From the NCBI GenBank assembly GCA_030052745.1, contig JANBVO010000041.1, positions 186,001 to 250,000 on the forward strand: a stretch of 64,000 bases of DNA. Direction: 5' to 3'. Source of the DNA: Pleurostoma richardsiae (taxonomy: Eukaryota; Ascomycota; Sordariomycetes; Calosphaeriales; Pleurostomataceae). A program made the translations under genes and the position numbers. Below, in pieces: positions 55,165-64,000 of this stretch. Position 1 is the first letter of the stretch; every line of letters begins with the position of its first letter. The notes under the pieces are model-generated. The model was given only the letters and a program-made list of their open reading frames with translations. It did not search any database and was not told the DNA's origin.

Positions 55165-55365
55165 CTTCTACAAATCGTCATTTCTCAGCTTAAATGATCA
55201 AGTCAGATATCTGCTGTTCTCTAACGAGATTTGTTGATGGCCGAACATCACATATCACTCCGGGAACGAAAGTAGTCATGGCAAATGAAGATTTGAACCC
55301 TGCGACCTTAGCACGCTTGCGGCTCGTTAATACAGACTCCTGGTGCCCCCAGTATTCAGAGGTCT
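55165..55365 (+). pseudogene. RIP-like decayed copy of the 211-aa orphan ORF
   Basis: The plus strand aligns by eye with the sense strand of the ORF at 50671-50036. Shared blocks include ctgttctctaacga, gtcatggcaaatg and cttagcacgcttgcgg. Between them this copy has T or A where the intact copy has C or G (cccgtcgacgg against tttgttgatgg; tttcccggcttgaa against tttctcagcttaaa). It has two stops (in place of an Arg and within the AVMANG region) and a 5-base deletion that shifts the frame. That is the pattern left by repeat-induced point mutation on duplicated DNA in ascomycetes. Confidence 0.65.
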
Positions 55366-55619
55366 TACGCTGTCACTGATGATGATTACGCCGGTGTGCT
55401 CTGTAGATGAATCTTTACAGTAGGATTTTTCATCTAACTTCCCTGAAAGAATAGTGGGAAATACCGTATAGTAGACGGTGTTTACTATTATACCATTCGT
55501 TTTGATTCTCAGAAGCGGTGAGACAGTTCTTTTGGTAGGGTCATCCGTACGGGTAATCTGGTTAAACACAACTAACGTGCCTGCAACAGACCTCGAACGA
55601 AGATCGTGGAGCCGGGTGC
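55366..55619. other. Sequence between two decayed copies
   Basis: Nothing recognisable; moderately AT-rich. A minus-strand 80-codon frame here has no recognisable feature. Confidence 0.3.
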
Positions 55620-55738
55620 AAGAAGGGCATCTTTACAATGCATGAAGTCACAAAAGTCCCCCATAAGAACACCGGTGCGTCAATCATAGTCTATATTCCT
55701 TCTGCACATCACCATCTGTCAGCACGAGGCCCAAATGT
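55620..55738 (+). repeat. Partial direct duplicate of 55090-55195
   Basis: The stretch catagtctatattccttctgca (from 55685) matches catagtctatgttccttctaca (from 55151) with mostly G/A and C/T differences, and flanking blocks (ttacaat, aaaagtcccc against aaaagcccc) match at similar spacing. It is a second decayed copy of the region just before and into the orphan-family relic. Confidence 0.5.
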
Positions 55739-55757
55739 TCCGCAGATTCGACTACAC

Positions 55758-56682
55758 TCACACGTAGTCAGGTTGAGCTCGTTTCCACTCCAGCAAAGCC
55801 CGTCTACACTCGTCTCGTCTGAAGTCGTGAGGCCAGCCGTGCTCCTTGTAGATGCGAACCAGGTCCTAGAATCCAACCATTAGACCAGCTCTTGACCATG
55901 ACAGAAACGGGCACTACCATGGTATCATCTGCCCACTTCCCTTTGGGCCACGGATCGTCATCCTCGCCATCGGTGTCCTCGCCCTCATCGTCTTTCTCAT
56001 CAAACGGCATCCAACCGGTCCGAATGGCGGACAGCTTCTCATTTGGAATGCCGAGCCACTCCATGTCGATGTACTTCTGCCGCCATCTGTTCAAAAACTC
56101 TCGTATCGGCAAGGTCTCATCGCAACACCGGTCACGCCAGCTCCGAGGGTCGCCCTCAGGGTACGTAGGCTCGTACGCGTAGTACATGCTATAGTATCTT
56201 GTCGCAGTGCCGTCCGTCGTATCTAGAAGAATCACCCATTCCTCCCGATCTCTACCCGCCGTCAGCTGCACTACCCACTCAGGCCACTGCCACTTCCCCC
56301 GCGAGTTGTGACCTAGCCAGCTGGTGGCGGGGGGTAGTGGTCGAAGTTCTTGTAAGCCGGATCTGCCCACGAGACGCCAGTCGCACGCGAAGCACTCTGG
56401 CGCCGTCCAGTTGAAGCGCTCTCCGACCTCCCCCCGTATGTACGGCAGGTGGCGGAGTAGCTCGACTGCCTCGTCTGACTTGTGGATGTCCCGCTTGGTG
56501 AGGGACTCGCTCGTGATCTCCGGCCAGCCACTGGGGGGTGCATAATCAATGGCAGATGGGTCGATGTGAGGCAGCGTGGCGAGAAACTTGTAAAAGTCGC
56601 TCAATGCAGACACGATCTCTTGTCTAGAGTAGTACGCCGGTTTCCTTAGGCGTACGTCGGGCATCAGATTCAAGTCGGCCAT
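55758..56682 (-). CDS. Unknown fungal protein of 290 aa, two exons
   Basis: Exons 56682-55918 and 55865-55758 with a 52-nt intron (donor GTAGTG, acceptor TTCTAG). Splicing joins KWADDTM to DLVRIYKEHGWPHDFRRDE and ends RAQPDYV. The start ATG at 56682 has a strong context (gccATGGCC); the in-frame start at 56715 is less likely. The protein is Trp- and Tyr-rich (GKWQWPEWVVQLTAGRDREE, YYSMYYAYEPTYPEGDPRSW), with an acidic segment DEKDDEGEDTDGEDDD before the C-terminal helix. No signal peptide or membrane segment. It resembles the many uncharacterised, unevenly distributed cytosolic proteins of Sordariomycetes; I do not recognise a domain. The reading frame is intact although the flanking DNA carries decayed repeats. 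Confidence 0.75.
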
Positions 56683-58340
56683 GGCGTATGTAGAAAGTGC
56701 GCCTGAGCGTTGCAAAGGCCAGGTTGCCCAGTTTGAGGTCTTGACCCCCGCGGCAAATTAAGGCCGGCATACAACGAACCAAATCTCGGTACCGAAGAAG
56801 AACAGTGAAAACCTAATCAACTTCCTCACAATATCAATTCTCAGGAAGAACTACACTACCGTTCTCCATATCCACCGTACAAGCAATTCCGGTCTTCAGT
56901 ACGGAGCACCTACAGACCTATTATACGACGAGGAACCCGACGTTGTATATGAGTAGTGGGTTCCTACGGCATCTTCAAACTTGAAAACCTACATACCTAT
57001 CTCCTATAATATACGTAATCTCAATATTATCTCTTGAAACTATCCCAAGAAGCTCACTGCGGACTCTGATCTCCCGACGAGCCCTCTTGAGAGATCTAGC
57101 TCGCGAAATAGAGGCGGAGTTTGTTCGAACTCCGTTCCAGAGACTGGTACACTTCCTCGGTCCGTAGCTGCAACAGGTGTGAGCGCACTACACGTCTTGA
57201 GCGGTACGTGATCGAGACAGACGCGGCCCAGTGTCTGCATGGACCTGAATCTAGGTCAGAGTCTGGTCAGTCACTCCATTGCCATTGTTTCGCTGACGGC
57301 GCCTGTACCACCGGTGAACGCGAAACAAGAAGCCTGTTGCAACCAATCTAGAGAGGGTTAAAGGTGACACAAGTGGATATCATCGGCGAGGGCTCTTTTG
57401 AAGGCCGGTCATCCAGGATGGAGCGGCTATGATCTCTGGTTGACGTGTTGACCATAGTACATCATTCGAGTCGACTCTTCTCCTCCTCAAGGAGTCCAAT
57501 TTACCATAGAGAATCGAAAATTGCCCGCCATACACAGCAGGGGTTCGTGAAGTTTGGGCTTAAGCTTTACATGGTGTCGGGCTTTGCAGAGGCTGTTGAT
57601 GAAAACAACGACAGGCTGACCGACAGTCGGCAGAGGCGAAAAAGGAACGATTGCTCCGTCCCATATCCATCCCACTGCGGATAGCGGGCGCCCTTTATCC
57701 ACATTATGCGGTTGGCGTACCGATGCGCCGATGCGCCGCTTAGCTCACCCTGAATATGTGGGTTTAGTCCCTACTAATACGGAGTGCACGGAGTAGAGAA
57801 CCACAGACACGGTACGTACTAACAGACTACCTACTCGTGGTACCGGGGTACATATTTTTTTCGTTTGCCATTCCATTCAGGGCCTCCCGACTGGCCGCCG
57901 CTGCGAGACACACACACCCACCCCGTGCAGCTTGTGCAACGTCGATCCTGGGACCCCCGCCAGCACCACTGCCATCTCTCACATATCCATCCATCTATCC
58001 ATCCACCCACCCTGCAATTCTGCAATCCTGCAAGATCGGGAGTCGTTTCTCTCGCACGGAACTGCGCGGATAGACAGCCGACCTGTCACGGCCCGCACCC
58101 GTACCAAGCAAAGGCTCACCGTTGGAGGCCCGCCTTCCCACGTTGATCGACAGCGCTACCGGCCGGCCGGCGAACCCTCCTGCCCGACCGCCTCCAAAGG
58201 CCTCAAAAACCCAAGCCACACACATGCGCGGACCTGACGGAGAGGCAGCACCACCTGTTGCTTGTGTCGCGTGCTAGACAGCGCCATCTTCGTCGTGTCG
58301 CTTCACCTTTCGACGCTTCCACCCCGATGTGACCGCAACC
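56683..58340. promoter_or_regulatory. Divergent intergenic region and promoter of the WC-1 gene
   Basis: About 1.65 kb between divergent genes. The first kilobase has nothing recognisable. The last 450 bases, rich in ccat/ccac and ccgcc stretches (tccatccatctatccatccaccc near 57987-58010), look like promoter and leader of the wc-1 gene. No light-response element is claimed. Confidence 0.4.
58327..58332 (+). promoter_or_regulatory. AUG-stop minimal upstream ORF before wc-1
   Basis: ATG immediately followed by TGA, ending eight bases before the wc-1 start codon at 58341. If in the mRNA leader, such a start-stop element can stall ribosomes at initiation and lower or tune translation of the main frame. 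Confidence 0.5.
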
Positions 58341-61300
58341 ATGAACAACTTCTACGGCAACCAGCTCCCTCCGGATGAGCTGCAGCGTCAGCTCGCTGCC
58401 GAGCACCAGCGCCGGCAGGCGAGGCAGAGGCCGAGCGTCGCTATTCCAACCACTGTCGGGCAGGCCATCCAGCCAGGCGTTCCGCTATCTTCGGGCATGG
58501 AAACCCCCGCGATGATGGGTGGCGAGTCCCTCGACGATATCATCCGCGACAACAGCCACGAGCTTCACAGACGACGAAGCGTTCCTCACCCTTTCACAGG
58601 GCACCTGGGCCAAGAGGAGCATGACAGAAGAGTATCGATGATGGAGTTCGGAAATGCAGGCCAGATGTTTAGAGACTTTCAGTTTGGTGGCATCGCCGGC
58701 GCATCGCCGGTAGGGGCAATGCCCGCATACGATACTATGGGTGGCACAATGGGCATCTCGGGCAGTTCGGCCGCTTTCCCGCAGCCGATGCTTGCCATTT
58801 CTGACTCCAACGACTTTCCCGCCATAAGCTCTGACATGATGAGCAGCATGACAGCTTTCTCGAATCTCAACATGGGCCAGCTTCCCGCGGGTGATGCTTC
58901 GGCCATCGATCTCTTCTCACTGCCCGATATGCCGGACCACTTTGGAGCTGGCACGATAGACCGAGTGCCAACCGGCTTCGAGATGGATATGAATACGGAG
59001 AACACGTCTCTAAGCGCTTCTACGACGGATCGTCCCACTGACTTACGTATGGACGACGCAGATGAGGAGATGTCAGTCCCGCACTCATTCAATAATAGCG
59101 CAGGCGGGCTTGGAGATGGCCTTTCGGCACGACGGCAAAGACAGCAGACCGCGGGGGCGGACCGAGGCGTTGCCAACTTTCAGCCGCCAATACCGAGTGT
59201 ACAACGTGAAATGCCCAGCGGGACGTCTTTCCACTCACCAGTCTCCTCTGCCTCACAGGTCAGCACTGCCCGGCCGAGCATAGCCCCGGAGACACCGACG
59301 ACTGTCCCACCGCCATCAACGAGCGCACCCACCCCGCTAGACATCAAGCCCGAGAAGAATGTGTATTCAAAGAGCGGCTTCGACATGGTTCGAGCGTTGT
59401 ACTATGTGGCGACACGGCAGAATCCCGAGGTCAACTTGGGGGCCGTAGATATGTCTTGTGCATTTGTTGTCTGCGATGTCACCCAGAATGACTGCCCCAT
59501 CATCTATGTCTCGGACAACTTTCAGAATTTGACGGGCTATAGCCGGCATGAAATCGTCGGCCAGAATTGCCGCTTTCTCCAGGCACCTGACGGCAAGGTT
59601 GAAGCCGGGACCAAGAGAGAGTTCGTTGAGAATGATGCCGTTTACAACCTGAAGAGGAAGATCGAAGAGGGCAAAGAGGTCCAGCAAAGCCTAATCAACT
59701 ACCGAAAGGGCGGGAAACCATTCCTGAACCTACTCACTATGATCCCAATACCGTGGGATACCAAGGATATTCGGTATTTCATCGGCTTCCAGATCGACCT
59801 CGTCGAGTGTCCCGACGCCATCTCGGGCCAAGCAATGGGCGGAGTCCAGGTCAACTACACGCACAGTGATATTGGGCAGTATATCTGGACCCCACCAAGT
59901 GGGAGCCAGTGGGAGCCCGAGAACGGCCAGACCCTTGGCATGGACGATGTGTCAACGCTCCTGCAGCAGTTCAACCCCAAGGGAGCCGTGTCCGACTGGC
60001 ACAAGCAGACGTGGGATAAAATGCTGCTGGAGAACACGGACGATGTTGTCCACGTCCTGTCACTCAAGGGACTGTTTCTTTACCTCTCCCCGTCTTGCAA
60101 GAGGGTTCTCGAGTATGACACCAACGACCTTGTTGGCACCTCCCTGTCCTCCGTCTGCCATCCATCCGACATTGTCCCGGTCACGAGGGAGCTCAAGGAT
60201 ACGGCTGCCGGGACTGTGGTGAGCATCGTCTTCAGGATTAGGCGAAAGATCAGCGGATTCACTTGGTTTGAAAGCCGCGGCTCGTTATTCGTTGAACATG
60301 GCAAGGGCCGTAAGTGCATCATCCTGGTGGGACGGAAACGGCCGGTCTTCGCGCTGAGCAGGAGGGACTTGGAAGCCAATGGCGGTATCGGCGACAGCGA
60401 ACTGTGGACTAAGCTCTCGACATCGGGCATGTTCCTCTTTGTCTCGTCCAACGTCAGGTCACTGCTGGATCTGCAACCCGAGAACCTGGAAGGCACCAGT
60501 ATACAGGATCTGATGCGGAAGGAGTCAAGAGGTGAATTTGGTCGCGCCATAGAAAAAGCACGGAGGGGAAAGATCGTTACCTGCAAGCACGAGGTGCAGA
60601 ACAGGAGGGGACAGGTGCTCCAAGCGCAGACTGTGCTGTATCCTGGAGATGCGGCAGAAGGTCACAAGCCAACTTTCCTCCTCGCCCAGACGAAGCTGCT
60701 CAAGGCTTCCAGCCGTGCAGCAGGCGCCGCAGGCAGCAGGTCCGGGGCGTCCACGACGGGCCCTGGCGATGACTCTCTGCATCCTCCAGCAGGCGTCCAC
60801 GTGTCCGCTCATGGTCCCGGTGCAGGGCAGGTCCCTCAGCCGCTGGGCGGAGCTCTTACGCTAGGCACACAAGACGCGGCGTTGGCAGCTGACGTTAACA
60901 TATTCGACGAGCTGAAGACAACGCGTTGCACCTCGTGGCAGTATGAGCTACGGCAAATGGAGAAGATGAATCGCATCCTAGCAGAGGAGCTCGGTCAGCT
61001 GCTAAGCAACAAGAAGAAGCGGAAGAGGAGGAAGGGCGTGGGTAACGTGGTGCGCGACTGCGCGAACTGCCATACCAAGAACACACCTGAATGGCGGAGA
61101 GGCCCAAGTGGCCAGAGAGACCTGTGCAACAGCTGTGGGCTGAGATGGGCGAAGCAGGTGAGAAAACGGCGTATGAACACTCCCCGATGCACCTATACTA
61201 ATCGCTGCTGTCGCAGATTGGCCGAGTCTCCTCCCGCGCCTCCTCCAGGGGGAACGGTGACTCTCAGAGCAAGAAATCCAACTCGCCGGCGCATTCATCT

Positions 61301-61540
61301 CCACTGCAGCGGGAAGTCACCGATGCCGAACCGAGCGCCTTCGGCGAGATGAGGCCGAGCAGATCGTCGAGTGCGACCAGTGCCGGCAGTAACACTGCGA
61401 GCACGACCGTGCCTCCGGGCGCGTCATCCAAGAGCCACCATGCCATGCCACCGCCTAGCCAGCCACTGCTGGACGGGGGAAGCGGTTTTCGGGGCACGGC
61501 TATGGAGATGACGTCTATCCGCGAGACTCACGAGGATTGA
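58341..61540 (+). CDS. wc-1: White Collar-1 blue-light photoreceptor and GATA transcription factor
   Basis: Two exons: 58341-61157 and 61217-61540; 1046 aa; intron of 59 nt directly after the zinc finger. WC-1 binds FAD/FMN, senses blue light and, with WC-2, activates light and clock genes in the nucleus. Residues about 354-490 are the LOV domain with GQNCRFLQAP (Cys410 forms the flavin adduct) and NYRKGGKPFLN. PAS-B lies at about 552-660 (WDKMLLENTDDVVHVLSLKG) and PAS-C at about 684-785. A basic NLS (NKKKRKRRK, about 891-899) precedes the GATA finger (CANCHTKNTPEW ... CNSCGLRWAKQ, from 907). The C-terminus is Ser/Pro-rich. The N-terminal 300 residues are Met/Gly/Ser-rich but lack the long polyglutamine tract of Neurospora WC-1. 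The start at 58341 (aaccATGAAC) fits the family N-terminus MNNFYG. Confidence 0.97.
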
Positions 61541-64000
61541 AGTCTTCGTCGAGGCTTCTCGTTTACGACTTCGTGCCAAACCTGATATGTCTCAAGCCTG
61601 GGACCTCATGCTCGCTATTATGACATCCTTCTCTCGAGAGACCAGTTCCTACGATCAATTCGCGACTTTTCGGACCCGACCACGCAGCGTGGCTCGTCGG
61701 ACTTGTTCTACCTCTTTGTCAGAGCGCCATGGGGAAGAATTCAGTTTCGAGAATACCCGACCTGTCACCATTTGCTCACGATCCAACGATCAGCCATACA
61801 AACGCAAACAGATGCCTCGATATGGAATGGAATCTCCTCTCCTTCTTCTCCTCTTCACGATCCATTTTTTACTTCATGATCGGTCAGCATCTACGCAGGG
61901 TGTGTCATGCAGACCTTGTATCTTCCTTTTAGCCTGGCGCTCTCGGCTCAAGCACACGTGGAGAAGGGGCATATTGATACCCATGCCGTTTCAGCGGCTA
62001 TGCTAGAACTACGGCGCAGCTACACCCGGGTGGGTGAGGGAACTGGAAAGGGCGACGAGCAAGCGGTTCTTCGCTGTTTGCCTCGGAAAGGAAGGGGACC
62101 TATGGCATAGATACGGTGACTGTTCAGCTTGATGTATCGCTCTAGGTAGGGGCAAGAGAGGTGCTCCGGATGAACAGTTTTCCTCTCATCGGAGCACGCA
62201 TGCATCGCTATTCTGCGGAGTGGATGATCAAAAGATGCTCGAGCTGGAGCTCGAGCCACCGCTGGTGCTACTGGACTTTGGGAGGTCACATTCACGACGT
62301 GCACGAGATTTCAGGAATTAATTGGTGGGCCTTTGACGACGGAGACTTGTTCAACACTCTGTAAGCGACCTTTCGAGTGCCTTCACTTGCTGCTGATAGA
62401 TACTATGTACAGTAAAGAGAGCATGTTACTTGGCTTAGCCGGGTGCCAGAAAGCAGTCTCATCAGTGTTCATCGACGGTGCTCCCGCCTGGCGAAGCCTT
62501 GGAACATGTCGGAGCTCGTTCCGCTCGCCCATTCCGCGCTGGCGACGAATGAGTTGCTTGTTTCCTCTTTCTTAGCAGGAAAGGGCCGGGGTCTCAACCA
62601 GCAAAGCCGCTTAATGTCCTATGACGATGTCCCAGTCCGCTGCCGCAGAGACCAGGGGAAGGAGCAGCACTCTGAACTCTACTCTGTACTCCAGATGAAA
62701 GTGCTATGCAGAAGCGCTCACTCATCGGGAACAACAAAGATGTCCCTTGCTCTTATTCCCTCTGCCCTGCCTTACCTCGCCATCAGCTTGGAGCCAAGTC
62801 CTCCGAGACCCCATGTCACCTCCGCAATAGTGCCGATTTCCGCACCAGGGATGCTGGCAGGTTGCCAGATTCTGGGCAAAATACACAATGTAGTTGGTTT
62901 GTAAATAGGAGAGCGCAGGTTCTACCAACGCAACGCAGTGACATCGTCGCGCCCCGTTGCACTAAAGTTTTGTCAGAACCCCTGAGCGAACAGCCTCTAA
63001 GCCATTGCCACTTCCACACTTCGCGTACCTTCACCCGCCATGGCAAAAGACATGAAACCGTGTGGCGCTCAACGCCTGTCAACAGCCACAACAGAAGGGG
63101 ATAAACAAGGAGCAGATGCATGCGCGGACGCATGAAACATCATCACAGCAACTCCTTCCCGCGCGCCACGCACAGCTCCGCCCGGAGTGGCTGTAACGTT
63201 AACCTTAAAAAACTCCAGAAACCCCCCCCCCTGGACAGGTGACAAGTGTCAATCAATGTGCGTAGGTGTGTTTCAACTCGAAAAAAGAAAAAGCCGTCGG
63301 GAAGTGGCGTAGGAAACAGACAGAGCGATTTGCATGTGCGCCAAAATCTGACTGCGTCCCCGTTTCAAGAAGACGCAGTTTGTGCGAGCAATGTGTAACG
63401 CGAAGAACGTCTCTATACAGGACGTCCTGCGTGTCTGTCAGCGACACCACACCTCTGTTTGTTCGTACGCGTACTCCGTAGGGAATTCCGCACAGGTAGT
63501 CAGTCTCTTGAGGTGTTCCGGGTCATCACGGATCCTCCGCTTGTCAGCATCTGTGGTACTGTACCCTCTTCCATCTCGAAACACCATGTCTCCCGTGCTG
63601 TCAGCTCGCAATTTGGCCGATTGGCCCGCTCTTCAGTGTTTCATGCCGTTCTCTTTGCCCCCTTTCGGGTTCCTCCTCCGCCCCCGAACCATTTCACACC
63701 TCCCCGCTTCCCGCTGTCTCTAGCCCCGGGGGCTGTGTAGCGCCCAATTTGGGCCGGGATTGCGGGGGCCAAAATCGTCATTTCGGTGCTTTAGGAGCGG
63801 GATAGAGGCCGAAAAGAAGATATCATGACCTGGAAACTGGCCAGCCGATGTATGTATAGCGGCCACTGTTAAGCATCAACTACTTAGCTATGTTCCTAGC
63901 AGCTAGACGGAACTCCCTATATCTGCCTGCCTTTGTCCTCCTGGATATACCCTCCTCTTTAGAAAACAAAAAAGCATCACTCCGACCACGCCGTGACTTG
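61541..64000. other. Region downstream of wc-1 to the right edge
   Basis: About 2.5 kb. It holds the wc-1 3' UTR, then sequence with no recognisable gene. Small overlapping ORFs at 61587-62006, 62443-62904 and 63382-63740 lack domains and are probably chance frames. A run of nine or more C occurs near 63221-63230. No RNA gene was seen. Confidence 0.45.

Overview
This window is nuclear DNA of a filamentous ascomycete (Pezizomycotina, most likely Sordariomycetes). The evidence is intron-bearing genes with short introns (48 to 122 nt, GT...CTAAC/CTGAC...AG), a White Collar-1 type LOV/GATA photoreceptor, fungal-specific families (Ldb17/Dip1, Skn7/Prr1, POM152, Whi5-type, fungal zinc metallopeptidase, Dal5-type MFS) and an intron-containing tRNA-Glu. 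There are no operons; genes are independent units on both strands. I rebuilt exon/intron models by hand, and all multi-exon models quoted without reservation keep frame across every junction.

Left part (1-27 kb), gene-dense housekeeping: a Ser-rich N-terminal fragment leaving the left edge (-); Ldb17/SPIN90 actin regulator (-); mitochondrial 2-oxoglutarate dehydrogenase E2, KGD2 (+), whose first intron appears to be GC-AG; an Asp/Glu racemase/arylmalonate decarboxylase-like protein (+); a HAD 'Swiss-army-knife' RGG protein (+); a Dal5-type MFS transporter (+); phosphatidylserine synthase (+); an FBXO21-like F-box protein (-); a UCH37-type deubiquitinase (-); and nucleoporin POM152 (+), which diverges from the deubiquitinase.

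Middle (27-49 kb), regulators separated by long non-coding stretches of 3-4 kb: a small Cys-containing ORF broken by one in-frame TAG; a Skn7/Prr1 HSF-plus-receiver transcription factor with a 17-nt micro-exon; eIF2B epsilon (GCD6); a fungal HExxHxxGxxH metallopeptidase with a jacalin-like tail (-); and a Whi5/Nrm1-type G1/S repressor.

Right part (49-64 kb), an accessory-like island of about 8 kb (50-57 kb): an orphan ORF (211 aa), a 17-bp tandem repeat interrupted by an assembly gap, the tRNA-Glu, a decayed coiled-coil gene, decayed copies of the orphan ORF with C-to-T/G-to-A type changes (RIP-like), and an intact unknown two-exon gene. The WC-1 blue-light receptor gene follows, with an AUG-stop element just before its start codon, then 2.5 kb with no recognisable gene.

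I do not see a clearly new multi-gene system. The most interesting signals are the GC-AG intron beside the lipoyl-lysine codon, the RIP-like family in the tRNA-flanked island, the TAG-interrupted small gene, and two in-frame (3n) introns that could be retained to make protein isoforms.
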